From Paenirhodobacter hankyongi (GTDB lineage: Bacteria; Pseudomonadota; Alphaproteobacteria; Rhodobacterales; Rhodobacteraceae): 64,000 bases of DNA. Every line of letters starts with the position of its first letter. Position 1 is the first letter of the stretch. Where the stretch lies: contig NZ_RCHI01000015.1 of NCBI RefSeq assembly GCF_003664585.1, positions 37,850 to 101,849 of the forward strand. The letters are read 5' to 3'. The notes under the pieces were generated by a model. The model was not told where the DNA came from and ran no database searches. It was given only the letters and a program-made list of their open reading frames with translations. The translations under genes were made by a program, and so were the position numbers. Positions 46,942 through 55,831 of this stretch are shown piece after piece.

Positions 46942-48513
46942 TCAGAGCTTGTAGCTGACCGTCTTCATGTCGGCGTCGGGCGCGGTCTTCTGGCTGCGCA
47001 CGCGCAGCCGGTTCAGCGCCCCGACATAGGCCTTGACCGAGGCGAGGATGGTGTCGGTGTCGGCGGCCGAGCCGGTGACAATGCGCCCGTCCTCTTCCAT
47101 CCGCACGCTCACCGTCGCCTGCGCGTCGGTGCCCTGGGTCACCGCCTGCACCTGATAGACCTTCAGCTTCGCCTTGGTCGGGTAGATCGCCTTCACCGCC
47201 TTGAAGCAGGCGTCAACCGGGCCGTCGCCGGCGCAGGTCGCGGTTTTCTCGACGCCGTCGACCAGCATCTTCAGCTCGGCCTCCTGACCGTCCGAACCGC
47301 AGACCACGCGCAGCCATTTCACCTGCAGATAGTCGTTCTCGGTGTTGGCGGCGCTGTCCGACATCAGCGCGATCAGGTCTTCGTCGTAGATCTCCTTCTT
47401 GCGGTCGGCGAGCGCCTTGAACCGCACGAAGACATCGTTGAGCTGGTTCTCGGCCATGTCGAAGCCCAGATCCTTCAGCTTCGAGCGCAGCGCGGCGCGG
47501 CCCGAATGCTTGCCCATGGCGATGTTGGTCTCGGTGATGCCGATATCGGCCGGCTTCATGATCTCGAAAGTCTCGACGTTCTTCAGCACGCCGTCCTGGT
47601 GGATGCCCGACTCGTGCAGGAAGGCGTTCTTGCCGACGATCGCCTTGTTGAACTGCACCGGGAAGCCCGAGACCTGGCTGACGCGGCGCGACAGGTTCAT
47701 GATCTTGGTGGTGTCGATGCCGGTGCTGTAGGGCATCAGATCCCGACGCACCTTCATCGCCATCACCACCTCCTCGAGCGCGGTGTTGCCAGCGCGTTCA
47801 CCGAGCCCGTTGATCGTGCACTCGATCTGGCGCGCGCCCGCGGCGACGGCGGCGAGCGCATTCGCCGTCGCCATGCCGAGGTCGTTGTGGCAATGGGTGG
47901 CGAAGATGATCTCGTCGGCGCCCGGCACCTTCTCGAGCAGCATCGCGATGATCTCGGCCGATTCCTGCGGCAGGGTGTAGCCGACGGTATCGGGAATGTT
48001 GATCGTCGTGGCGCCGGCCTTGATCGCGGTCTCGACCACGCGGCACAGATAATCGCGCTCGGTGCGGATCGCGTCCATCGCCGACCATTGCACGTCCTCG
48101 CACAGGTTGCGGGCGTGGTTCACGGTGTCGGCGATGCGCTCGATCATCTGGTCCTGATCGAGGTTGGTGATGCCGCGGTGGCTCGGCGAGGTGCCGATGA
48201 AGGTGTGGATGCGGGCGCGCGGCGCGTGTTTCACCGCCTCCCAGCAGCGGTCGATGTCCTTGTAATTTGCGCGGGCGAGGCCGCAGATCACCGAGTTCCT
48301 GGCGTTCTTCGCGATGTCGGACACCGCCTCGAAATCGCCTTCCGAGGCGATCGGGAAGCCGGCCTCGATGATGTCGACGCCCATCTCGTCGAGCAGCTGG
48401 GCAATCTCCAGCTTCTCGTCATGGGTCATCGTCGCGCCGGGCGACTGTTCGCCGTCACGCAGGGTGGTGTCGAAAATCAGGACACGGGATTTGTCGGTCA
48501 TGTTCGCAGCCAT
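46942..48513 (-). CDS. leuA: 2-isopropylmalate synthase
   Basis: First committed enzyme of leucine synthesis (2-oxoisovalerate plus acetyl-CoA), 523 residues. TIM-barrel signatures: LIFDTTLRDGEQSPGATM and the metal site THCHNDLGMATANALAAV. The C-terminal LeuA dimer/regulatory domain (about 390-523) is complete, so leucine feedback inhibition is expected. GAGGAGA precedes ATG 48513. The 5' leader holds a leucine attenuator. Confidence 0.97.
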   Translation of the reverse strand: MAANMTDKSRVLIFDTTLRDGEQSPGATMTHDEKLEIAQLLDEMGVDIIEAGFPIASEGDFEAVSDIAKNARNSVICGLARANYKDIDRCWEAVKHAPRARIHTFIGTSPSHRGITNLDQDQMIERIADTVNHARNLCEDVQWSAMDAIRTERDYLCRVVETAIKAGATTINIPDTVGYTLPQESAEIIAMLLEKVPGADEIIFATHCHNDLGMATANALAAVAAGARQIECTINGLGERAGNTALEEVVMAMKVRRDLMPYSTGIDTTKIMNLSRRVSQVSGFPVQFNKAIVGKNAFLHESGIHQDGVLKNVETFEIMKPADIGITETNIAMGKHSGRAALRSKLKDLGFDMAENQLNDVFVRFKALADRKKEIYDEDLIALMSDSAANTENDYLQVKWLRVVCGSDGQEAELKMLVDGVEKTATCAGDGPVDACFKAVKAIYPTKAKLKVYQVQAVTQGTDAQATVSVRMEEDGRIVTGSAADTDTILASVKAYVGALNRLRVRSQKTAPDADMKTVSYKL

Positions 48514-48550
48514 GGAAATGTCTCCTCGGGGTCTTCCTTAGCGTCAGGGA

Positions 48551-48634
48551 AACCCGAAGGCCAGCGCTCGCTTGGGCTTCGGGCAGGTCGGGCGCTGGAT
48601 ACCCCTGAGCGGTCGCGCCCGAAGGCACGCTCAG
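48551..48634 (-). promoter_or_regulatory. Leucine attenuator structures upstream of leuA
   Basis: Going 5' to 3' on the minus strand: a pause-type hairpin CTGAGCG/CGCTCAG (48634-48605) containing the leader-peptide stop; then CCAGCGC (48598-48592) that can pair with GCGCTGG (48567-48561); and CCCGAAG (48583-48577) that can pair with CTTCGGG (48559-48553) followed by TTT. The last two pairings interlock and cannot form together, the classic antiterminator/terminator arrangement. The U tract is short. Confidence 0.7.
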
Positions 48635-48723
48635 AGGCTGCTAAGAAGAAGGAGACCACGGACGGACAGGCCGGAGGCGAAGGCCCCGGGACGGTTCGTC
48701 GAAATGTTCAGCATCCGTGTCAT
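48631..48723 (-). CDS. leuA leader peptide with four consecutive leucine codons
   Basis: A 30-codon ORF ending SVRGLLLLSSL, with CTC CTT CTT CTT followed by a fifth Leu two codons later, stopping inside the first attenuator hairpin. It is a control peptide: ribosome stalling at Leu codons when leucyl-tRNA is scarce would favour the antiterminator. The -10 TATAGT (48736-48731) places the transcript start near 48724, so the ATG at 48723 is nearly leaderless; ATG 48714 is an alternative start. No Shine-Dalgarno is visible. Confidence 0.75.
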   Translation of the reverse strand: MTRMLNISTNRPGAFASGLSVRGLLLLSSL

Positions 48724-48882
48724 GGCCGCGACTATACCGGCCCGGTCGCGTTTGAAAAGCGGAATCTGCATGCGGTGCGGGGATGCACCGGATGCAGGGC
48801 TCCCTTGCACGCGGGGCCGGGTTGAGAACCGCGCCCGCGCATGCCACATCCCGGGGCAGGGGAGAGACCGAAAGGACGAGAG

Positions 48883-49278
48883 ATGAGCGAGATGAATACC
48901 CCCGAGGGGATGGAGCTGACGCTGCGGACGCTGGCGATGCCCGCTGACACCAACGCGGCGGGCGACATCTTCGGTGGCTGGGTGATGTCGCAGATGGACC
49001 TTGCCGCCGCGATCCGCGCGAACGAGCGCTGCAACGGCCGCACGGTGACGATCGCGGCGAACGAGATCGTGTTCAAGCAGCCGGTGAAGGTGGGCGACAC
49101 CCTGTGCGTCTATACCGCGGTCGATCAGGTCGGCCGCACCTCGATGGTGATCCGGATCGAGGTCTGGGCCCGGCGCGCCTATACCGCGCTGCGCGAGAAG
49201 GTGACCGAGGCGCGTTTCACCATGGTCGCGGTCGATGCCGACGGCAAGCCGCGCGCGGTGGACCTGCCCGCGGTCTGA
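48883..49278 (+). CDS. Acyl-CoA thioesterase (YciA-like, hotdog fold)
   Basis: A 131-residue hotdog-fold thioesterase hydrolysing acyl-CoA. Family signatures: RTLAMPADTNAAGDIFGGWV with the catalytic Asp, then QMDLAAAIRA and AANEIVFKQPVKVGDTLCVY. ATG 48883 has AAGGA 6-8 nt upstream. Substrate range is unknown. Convergent with the MORN gene. Confidence 0.92.
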   Translation: MSEMNTPEGMELTLRTLAMPADTNAAGDIFGGWVMSQMDLAAAIRANERCNGRTVTIAANEIVFKQPVKVGDTLCVYTAVDQVGRTSMVIRIEVWARRAYTALREKVTEARFTMVAVDADGKPRAVDLPAV

Positions 49279-49285
49279 CGGATTT

Positions 49286-49311
49286 CCCTGTCCGCTGCCG
49301 GGCGGGCAGGG
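49286..49311. terminator. Hairpin between convergent thioesterase and MORN genes
   Basis: A 10-bp stem CCCTGTCCGC / GCGGGCAGGG (one G-U pair) with a 6-nt loop fills the gap between the two stop codons. No T tract; assigned by position. Confidence 0.5.
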
Positions 49312-50784
49312 TCAGTTCGCGGCGGGGGCGGACGCGTCCGGGGCGGGCACCGCTGTCGCCGCCGGGGCATCGCCGGCCGGCGGTTCGGGCACCGGCGCTT
49401 CCTCGGTCAGAACGTTCTCGTTCCAGGTGCCCGAGGCGACCTCGCCCGATTTGTAGCGCATCACGCCCTTGCCCTGACGCTTGCCCATCACGAAGGTGCC
49501 CTCGTAGCTGTCGCCGTTCGCATAGGTCGCCTTGCCCTGACCGTCGATCTCGCCATTGTGCCAGCCGCCCTCGTAGACGAAGCCGTCGGGCATGGTGATC
49601 CGGCCCCGGCCCGAGCGCTGTCCGGCCTCGAAGCCGCCCTCGTAGACGGTGCCGTCGGCATAGGTGGCCTTGCCCTGACCCTGGCGCTGGCCATCGGCCC
49701 AGTCCCCCTCGTAGACATAGCCGTCGGGGTAGGTCATCTTGCCCTTGCCGTGGTTGCGCGCGGCCAGGAACTGCCCCTCGTAGACGAGCCCGTTCGCATA
49801 GCGCGCGATGCCGGTGCCCTCGATCACGCCGGCCGACCAGTCGCCCTCATAGCTTGACCCGTCGGGATAGGTGATCTTGCCCTTGCCCTCGGGCAGGTCG
49901 TTCCTGAACGCGCCCTCGTAGACCGAGCCGTCGGGATAGGTGACCTTACCCGCGCCCTCGATCCGGCCCTCGGTCCAGTCGCCGTCATAGACATAGCCGT
50001 CGGTGCCGCGGAACACGCCCCGGCCCGAGCGCGCGTCGCCGGCAAAGCTGCCCTCGTAGGTGTCGCCGTTCGCGTAGGTCACCTTGCCCTGGCCCTGGCG
50101 CTTGCCGTCGACCATCTCGCCTTCGTAGATGTCGCCGTTCGGCTGCACCAGCCGGCCGGTGCCGTTCATCTGGCCGGCGGCCCAGAGCCCCTCGTAGACC
50201 AGCCCGTTCGCCATCGTCAGCCGGCCGTGGCCCGCGCGGGCGCCGGCCAGCATGTCGCCCTCGTAGACCGAGCGGTCGGGATAGGTGATCTTGCCCTGTC
50301 CCTGCTTCACCCCCTGCACCCAGTCCCCTTCATAGCGATAGCCGTCGGGGCCGGTCAGCACGCCATGGCCCTGATGCAGGGCGTTGACGAAGCTGCCCTC
50401 GTAGGTGGTGCCGTTCGCGTAATGGGCGATGCCGTTGCCGGTGATCTCGCCCTGCACCCAGTCCCCCTCGTAGGTGCCGCCGTCGGCGAAGGTGATCTTG
50501 CCCTTGCCGTCGGGCTTGCCGCGCGAGAAATGCCCGACATAGACCGAGCCGTTCGGGAATTTCGCCGTGCCCTCGCCGACGATCTCGCCCATCACCCAAT
50601 CGCCCTCGTATTCATAGCCCGAGGGCAGGCGGTAGATGCCGTGGCCGTGCTGCTTGCCGTCCTTGAACGTGCCTTCGTAGATGCCGCCGTCCTCGTATTG
50701 CTTGGTGGCGACCTCCTGGGCCGCGGCGGCGCCTGCCGCCAGCGACACTGCCAGTCCGATTGCGAGAATCCGTGTGCGCGCCAT
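49312..50784 (-). CDS. Exported MORN-repeat protein
   Basis: A 490-residue protein with a signal peptide (ILAIGLAVSLAAGAAAAQEV) followed by 18 near-perfect 23-residue MORN repeats plus one degenerate repeat, and a short Ala/Pro-rich tail (APVPEPPAGDAPAATAVPAP). The core is VYEGDWxxGxxxGxGKxTYPDG. Alternating repeats tend to carry YEGDW and YEGxF, hinting at a 46-residue doublet origin. MORN arrays form extended beta-hairpin ribbons; here it would be periplasmic or surface exposed. The function is unknown. Divergent from nadE. Confidence 0.88.
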   Translation of the reverse strand: MARTRILAIGLAVSLAAGAAAAQEVATKQYEDGGIYEGTFKDGKQHGHGIYRLPSGYEYEGDWVMGEIVGEGTAKFPNGSVYVGHFSRGKPDGKGKITFADGGTYEGDWVQGEITGNGIAHYANGTTYEGSFVNALHQGHGVLTGPDGYRYEGDWVQGVKQGQGKITYPDRSVYEGDMLAGARAGHGRLTMANGLVYEGLWAAGQMNGTGRLVQPNGDIYEGEMVDGKRQGQGKVTYANGDTYEGSFAGDARSGRGVFRGTDGYVYDGDWTEGRIEGAGKVTYPDGSVYEGAFRNDLPEGKGKITYPDGSSYEGDWSAGVIEGTGIARYANGLVYEGQFLAARNHGKGKMTYPDGYVYEGDWADGQRQGQGKATYADGTVYEGGFEAGQRSGRGRITMPDGFVYEGGWHNGEIDGQGKATYANGDSYEGTFVMGKRQGKGVMRYKSGEVASGTWNENVLTEEAPVPEPPAGDAPAATAVPAPDASAPAAN

Positions 50785-50966
50785 GTTTCCCCCTGACTCG
50801 GCTGCCCGAAGGCCGGGCAAATCTAGAGCGCGGGGGCAGATCGCACAAGCATCGCGGCCGCCTGACGCTGCATCGCGGCACCGATCGGCGCGGGTTTTCG
50901 CCCCCTGCGGCTTTCCACCGCTGCATCAAGAGGCTACATCGGGGGCAGACGAACGAGGAGCCCCGC

Positions 50967-52625
50967 ATGGCCGACAGATTCCGCCTCACGCTCGCCCAGC
51001 TCAACGCCACGGTCGGCGATCTCGCCGGCAATGCGGCGAAGGCGCTTGCCGCCTGGGAGGAGGGCCGCGCCGCGGGCGCCGACATGGTGGCGCTGCCCGA
51101 GATGTTCCTGACCGGCTATCAGACCCAGGATCTGGTGCTGAAGCCCGCCTTCGTCGCCGATGCGATGGCGGCGATGGAGGAGCTCGCCACCAGGATCACC
51201 GATGGCCCGGCACTTGGCATCGGCGGCCCGTGGTGGGACGAGAGCGGCCATTACAACGCCTGGTGGGTGCTGGAAAACGGCCGCGTCGCCGCGCGCATCC
51301 TCAAGCATCACCTGCCGCATGTCGATCTGTTCGACGAGCTGCGCGTCTTCGACAGCGGCCCGATCTCCGGCCCCTATCGGGTCGGCCCGCTGGTGATCGG
51401 CTCGCCGATCTGCGAGGATTCGTGGCACGTGGACGTCGCCGAGACGCTGGCCGAGACCGGGGCCGAGATCCTGCTGGTGCCGAACGGCTCGCCTTACTAT
51501 CGCAACAAGCTCGAGCTGCGGATGAACCTGATGGTCTCGCGCGTGGTCGAGACCGGGCTGCCGCTTGTCTACCTGAACATGGTGGGCGGGCAGGACGATC
51601 AGCTGTTCGACGGGGCAAGTTTCGTGCTGAACCCGCATGGCGCGCTGGCCGCGCAGCTGCCGGTCTTCGAGGAGGCCGTGGTGCATGTCGACTTCGAGCG
51701 CGGCGCCGACGGCTGGCGGGCACTGCCCGGCCCGGTGACCGAGGCGCCGTCGGACTGGGAGCAGGATTACGCCGCGATGGTCACCGGCCTGCGCGACTAT
51801 CTTCGCAAGTCGGGCTTCTCGAAGGTGGTGCTCGGGCTTTCGGGCGGGATCGACTCGGCACTGGTCGCCACGATCGCGGCCGATGCGATCGGGGCCGAAA
51901 ATGTGCATTGCGTCATGCTGCCCTCGCGCTTCACCTCGCAGGGCTCGCTCGATGATGCGGCCGATCTGGCCCGCCGCCTCGGCACCCGGCTCGATACCGT
52001 GCAGATCGAGGGGCCGCGCGACGCGGTGGCGGGGGCGCTCGCCCATCTGATGGAGGGCACGAAACCCGACATCACCGAGGAGAACATCCAGTCGCGTCTG
52101 CGCGGCGTGATGCTGATGGCGATCTCGAACAAGTTCGGGGGGATGCTGCTGACCACCGGCAACAAGTCCGAGGTCGCGGTCGGCTATTGCACGATCTATG
52201 GCGACATGGCGGGCGGCTACAACCCGATCAAGGATCTCTACAAGACCCGCGTCTTCGAGACCTGCCGCTGGCGCAATGCGAACCACCGGCCGTGGATGCA
52301 GGGCCCGGCGGGCGAGGTGATCCCGCCCGCGATCATCGACAAGCCGCCAAGCGCCGAGCTGCGCGACAACCAGAAGGACGAGGACAGCCTGCCGCCCTAC
52401 GAGGTGCTCGACGCGATCCTCGAGCGGCTGGTCGAGCGCGACCAGTCGGTGGCCGAGATCGTCGCGGCGGGGTTCGAGCGCGCCACGGTGAAGCGGGTCG
52501 AGCATCTGCTCTACATCTCGGAATGGAAGCGGTTCCAGTCGGCGCCCGGGCCGCGGCTGACGACGCGCGCCTTCTGGCTCGACCGCCGCTACCCGATGGT
52601 GAACCGCTGGCGCGACACGCGCTGA
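50967..52625 (+). CDS. nadE: Glutamine-dependent NAD+ synthetase
   Basis: Final step of NAD synthesis, with glutamine as nitrogen source. The 552 residues contain an N-terminal nitrilase-type glutaminase with Glu45 (ALPEMFLTG), Lys113 (RILKHHLP) and Cys149 (SPICEDSW), then the synthetase with the pyrophosphatase loop SGGIDS at 292-297 and TTGNKSEVAVGYCTIYGDMA. ATG 50967 follows GAGGAG by 6 nt. Terminator downstream. Confidence 0.97.
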   Translation: MADRFRLTLAQLNATVGDLAGNAAKALAAWEEGRAAGADMVALPEMFLTGYQTQDLVLKPAFVADAMAAMEELATRITDGPALGIGGPWWDESGHYNAWWVLENGRVAARILKHHLPHVDLFDELRVFDSGPISGPYRVGPLVIGSPICEDSWHVDVAETLAETGAEILLVPNGSPYYRNKLELRMNLMVSRVVETGLPLVYLNMVGGQDDQLFDGASFVLNPHGALAAQLPVFEEAVVHVDFERGADGWRALPGPVTEAPSDWEQDYAAMVTGLRDYLRKSGFSKVVLGLSGGIDSALVATIAADAIGAENVHCVMLPSRFTSQGSLDDAADLARRLGTRLDTVQIEGPRDAVAGALAHLMEGTKPDITEENIQSRLRGVMLMAISNKFGGMLLTTGNKSEVAVGYCTIYGDMAGGYNPIKDLYKTRVFETCRWRNANHRPWMQGPAGEVIPPAIIDKPPSAELRDNQKDEDSLPPYEVLDAILERLVERDQSVAEIVAAGFERATVKRVEHLLYISEWKRFQSAPGPRLTTRAFWLDRRYPMVNRWRDTR

Positions 52626-52656
52626 GGCCGCCCCCAGAAACGCCTCCCGAAATGCA

Positions 52657-52684
52657 AAAGCCCCGGCGTCTCCGCCGGGGCTTT
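52657..52684. terminator. Bidirectional terminator between nadE and aminotransferase gene
   Basis: Perfect 12-bp stem AAAGCCCCGGCG / CGCCGGGGCTTT with loop TCTC, A-rich before and T-rich after, lying between convergent genes. Confidence 0.93.
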
Positions 52685-52704
52685 GTGTTTCCGTGGCGCC
52701 GGGA

Positions 52705-54075
52705 TCAGCCGAAGACGGCGGTCAGCGCGCCATCGACAGCATCGGTGATCGCGTCGATGTCATCGGGCGTCGCGATCAGCGCCGGGCTGAAGCACAGCGT
52801 GTTGTTGAAGCCGGTGAGCGAGCGGTTCGTCATGCCAAACATCACGCCGCGCTTCGCCCCCTCGGCCACCACGCGCGAGACCTCGGCCTCGGCCATCGGC
52901 TCTTTCGTCGCCCGGTCGGCGACCAGCTCGGCGCCCGCGAACAGGCCCGCGCCGCGCACGTCGCCGATCACCTTGTGCTTTTCCATCAGCGCATTGAGGT
53001 TCGCCATGATCCGCTCGCCCATCGCGACGGTATTGGCCAGCAGCCCCTCGTCCTCGATGATGCGCATGTTCTCGAGTGCCGCCGCCGGGCCCGCGGTGCA
53101 GCCGCCGAAGGTCGAGATGTCGCGGAAATAGCTCAGCTTGTCCGAGGCATCCTTGAACTGCTCGAACACCGCCTCGGTGGTCACGCAGCACGAGATCGCC
53201 GCATAGCCCGAGGCCACGCCCTTCGCCATCGTCACGAAGTCGGGCTGGATGCCGTAGTTCTGATAGCCGAACCAGGTGCCTGTGCGGCCCATGCCGCAGA
53301 CGACCTCGTCGATGTGCAGCAAGATGTCGTATTTCTTGCAGATCTCCTGCACCCGCTGCCAGTAGCCCTTCGGCGGCACGATCACGCCACCACCCGCGGT
53401 GACGGGCTCGAGGCACAGAAGGCCGACGGTGTCCGGGCCCTCGCGCAGGATCACCTCCTCGATCGCATCCGCCGCGCGTTCGCCGTAGTTCTCGACATCC
53501 CATTGCGCGCGGTATTCAAGGCAATGCGGCACCGCGACGAAGCCGTCGGGGAAGGGGCCATACTGCATCGCGCGCTCTTCCTGACCGCAGGCCGCGAGCG
53601 TGCCGATCGTCGCGCCGTGATAGTCGCGTTCGCGATAGAGGATCTTCGACTTCTTGCCGCCATGCAGCCGCGCCGAGATCTGGCGCACCATCTTGAAGAC
53701 CTTCTCGTTCGCTTCCGAGCCCGAGTTCGCGTAATAGACGCGGCTCAGCCCCGGCATCTTGGTCAGCAGCTTTTCCGAGAACAGCGCGCCCGGGATGGTG
53801 CCGCCGCTGCCCGCCCAATAGGGCAGCTCGATCAGCTGGTCGCGGATCGCGTTCGCGATGCTCTCGCGGCCATAGCCGACGTTCACCGTCCAGACCCCGC
53901 CCGAGACCGCGTCGATGAACTCGGCGCCGTGCTGGTCCCAGATCCGCAGGCCCAGGCCCTTGACGATGATGCGCGGGTCGGTGGTCTCGAGCGACTTGTG
54001 CTGCAGCAGGTGGTGCCAGACGTTGGCGCGGTCGGCCTCGGTGACGTGGGAAAGGTCGTTGGTGAGCTTGTTCAT
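52705..54075 (-). CDS. Class III aminotransferase (putrescine/taurine-pyruvate type)
   Basis: PLP-dependent omega-aminotransferase of 456 residues. Motifs: VYYANSGSEANEKVFKMV, LHIDEVVCGMGRTGTWFGY and the Schiff-base Lys in VTMAKGVASGYAAISC. It is more like polyamine- or taurine-pyruvate aminotransferases than the other class III enzyme at 4271. A divergent XRE-cupin regulator of the PuuR type lies 159 bp upstream, which argues for a polyamine-type substrate, but sequence alone does not decide. Shares a terminator with nadE. Confidence 0.88.
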   Translation of the reverse strand: MNKLTNDLSHVTEADRANVWHHLLQHKSLETTDPRIIVKGLGLRIWDQHGAEFIDAVSGGVWTVNVGYGRESIANAIRDQLIELPYWAGSGGTIPGALFSEKLLTKMPGLSRVYYANSGSEANEKVFKMVRQISARLHGGKKSKILYRERDYHGATIGTLAACGQEERAMQYGPFPDGFVAVPHCLEYRAQWDVENYGERAADAIEEVILREGPDTVGLLCLEPVTAGGGVIVPPKGYWQRVQEICKKYDILLHIDEVVCGMGRTGTWFGYQNYGIQPDFVTMAKGVASGYAAISCCVTTEAVFEQFKDASDKLSYFRDISTFGGCTAGPAAALENMRIIEDEGLLANTVAMGERIMANLNALMEKHKVIGDVRGAGLFAGAELVADRATKEPMAEAEVSRVVAEGAKRGVMFGMTNRSLTGFNNTLCFSPALIATPDDIDAITDAVDGALTAVFG

Positions 54076-54234
54076 GGGACTCGGTCCGTGATTTCGGGGA
54101 AAGCTGTCTGCCTGCAAGGAAGCCACTTTCCGGTGCCTGCAACAATCCTTTTTCCGCTGCATCCAAGTCCTTGATTTTGCGCGTTCGTTCGTTGATGTTT
54201 TGCGAATGTCGAACAAGCGGAACGGGGCGGGGCG

Positions 54235-54783
54235 ATGGATGTGGACGTCGGGGGCAGATTGCGCGCCTTGCGCGCCGCGCGCGGGCTGTCGCAGCGCGAG
54301 CTGGCGCGCCGGGTGGGCGTGCCGAATTCGACGATCTCGCTGATCGAATCGGGGCGCGCCAACCCCTCGGTCGGGGCGCTCAAGCGCATTCTCGACGGGC
54401 TGCCGATCGGGCTTGCGGAATTCTTCGCCTTCACCCCGGAAACGGAACGGCGCTTCTTCTTCGCGGCCGAGGAGCTGGTCGAGATCGGCAAGGGCAAGAT
54501 CTCCTACCGCCAGATCGGCGAGGCGGGGGCGGGGCGGCTGTTGCAGATGCTGCACGAGACCTACCAGCCCGGCGCCGACACCGGCAAGGTGGCGCTCAGC
54601 CATCAGGGCGAGGAGATCGGTATCATCCTGACCGGCCGGCTCGAGGTGACGGTCGACGGCGAACGCAAGATCCTCGGGCCGGGCGATGCCTATGCCTTTG
54701 CCAGCCCGCTGCCGCACCGCTTCCGCAACCCGGGGCGCGAGCCCTGTACCGTGGTCAGCGCCTGCACCCCGCCGAGCTTCTGA
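54235..54783 (+). CDS. XRE-family regulator with C-terminal cupin (PuuR-like)
   Basis: A 182-residue regulator with N-terminal helix-turn-helix (LRAARGLSQRELARRVGVPN, STISLIESGRANPSVGALKR) and C-terminal cupin_2 sensor (EEIGIILTGRLEVTVDGERK, GPGDAYAFASPLPHRFRNPG). This architecture matches PuuR and related repressors of amine catabolism. The upstream divergent region holds GTTCG/CGAAC half-sites around 54183-54214 that may be its operator. Confidence 0.92.
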   Translation: MDVDVGGRLRALRAARGLSQRELARRVGVPNSTISLIESGRANPSVGALKRILDGLPIGLAEFFAFTPETERRFFFAAEELVEIGKGKISYRQIGEAGAGRLLQMLHETYQPGADTGKVALSHQGEEIGIILTGRLEVTVDGERKILGPGDAYAFASPLPHRFRNPGREPCTVVSACTPPSF

Positions 54784-54807
54784 GCCGGGCGTGACCACGG
54801 CCCCGGT

Positions 54808-54869
54808 GTTCTCCTTGCCCGAAATACCTCGGGGGTGAGGCCCGAAGGGCCGAGGGGGCAGCGCCCCCT
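54808..54869. repeat. Intergenic repeat downstream of the PfkB kinase
   Basis: A single minus-polarity half: TTCTCCTTGCCCGAAATACC arm and perfect palindrome AGGGGGC-AGC-GCCCCCT at 54853-54869, 14 nt past the kinase stop. No plus-polarity half follows the XRE gene. Confidence 0.88.
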
Positions 54870-54883
54870 TCACCCGTGCCCGC

Positions 54884-55831
54884 TCAGATCTCGGTGAGCG
54901 TGGTCGAGCGCAACAGCCGCTTCACCGTGTGCAGCTCGCACAGGTCGGTGGCCTCGGTCATCACCGCCGCCGCCGCCGCCGCCGCGCCCCAGCGCAGCGC
55001 CTCGGGTTGCGGCAGGCCACGGGTGCGGGCGAGCGAGAAGGCCGCAACGAAGCTGTCGCCCGCGCCGACCTTCGAGACCACCTCGTCGGGGAAGGCCTGC
55101 GCCACCCAGCGGCCCGCGGCGGTGGCCAGCACATTGCCATCCGCGCCGCGCGCCACGATCACCGCATGGGCGATGCCGCGGTTCACCAGGCTTTCGGCGA
55201 AATCGGCGCTGTCGGCACGGGTGGGCAGCGGATGGCCGGCAAGCTCCTCGGCCTCCAGATCGTCCATGCGCAACACGTCGGCGGGCTTCGCGCCCGAGCT
55301 CAGCAGCGCATGCAGCGCCTTGCCCGAGGTGTCGAGGAAGAAGCGCGCCTGGGTGCGGGCGATGCGGGTGGCGAGCCTTGCCGGGAAATCCTCGGGCACG
55401 CCCGGCGGCTGGCTGCCCGAGAGCACGACGATGCCGCCCTCGGGCGCGGCCCGGCCGATCCGGTCGAGCACCTTGGTCACGTCGCGCTTCGACCATTCCG
55501 GCCCCGGCATGACGAAGCGGTATTGCTCGCCGGTCGAGGCGTCGGTCACCGTCAGGCTCTGCCGCGTCTCGCCGGGCGCGGGAAAGGGCGACAGCCCGAT
55601 CCCCTGCTCGGCCAGCAGGTGCATCACCTTGTCCCCGGTCGGCCCGCCAAGCGCGACGAAGGCGGTCGAATGGCCGCCAAGCGCCGAGATCGCGCGGCTG
55701 ACGTTGATGCCGCCGCCGCCCGGATCGGTATCGGGGCGCGAGCAGCGCAGCTTGCGCTCGGGCGCCACGTGATCGGCAGTGATCGCAATGTCGACCGTCG
55801 GGTTGAGCGTGATGGTCAGGATCGCGGGCAT
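54884..55831 (-). CDS. 1-phosphofructokinase/PfkB-family sugar kinase
   Basis: A 315-residue PfkB-family kinase of the fructose-1-phosphate / tagatose-6-phosphate / Pfk-2 group. Substrate-site segment GGGGINVSRAISALGG, VLSGSQPPGVP and the catalytic KVGAGDSFVAAFSLA near the C-terminus. No PTS fructose genes are adjacent, so either a 1-phosphofructokinase or a minor 6-phosphofructokinase (PfkB) is possible. GGAGAG precedes ATG 55831. Confidence 0.88.
   Translation of the reverse strand: MPAILTITLNPTVDIAITADHVAPERKLRCSRPDTDPGGGGINVSRAISALGGHSTAFVALGGPTGDKVMHLLAEQGIGLSPFPAPGETRQSLTVTDASTGEQYRFVMPGPEWSKRDVTKVLDRIGRAAPEGGIVVLSGSQPPGVPEDFPARLATRIARTQARFFLDTSGKALHALLSSGAKPADVLRMDDLEAEELAGHPLPTRADSADFAESLVNRGIAHAVIVARGADGNVLATAAGRWVAQAFPDEVVSKVGAGDSFVAAFSLARTRGLPQPEALRWGAAAAAAAVMTEATDLCELHTVKRLLRSTTLTEI

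Noticed and set aside
49312..50784. DNA tandem-repeat array as a non-coding satellite
   Set aside because: The 69-bp periodicity is the codon-level footprint of MORN repeats in a protein with signal peptide.
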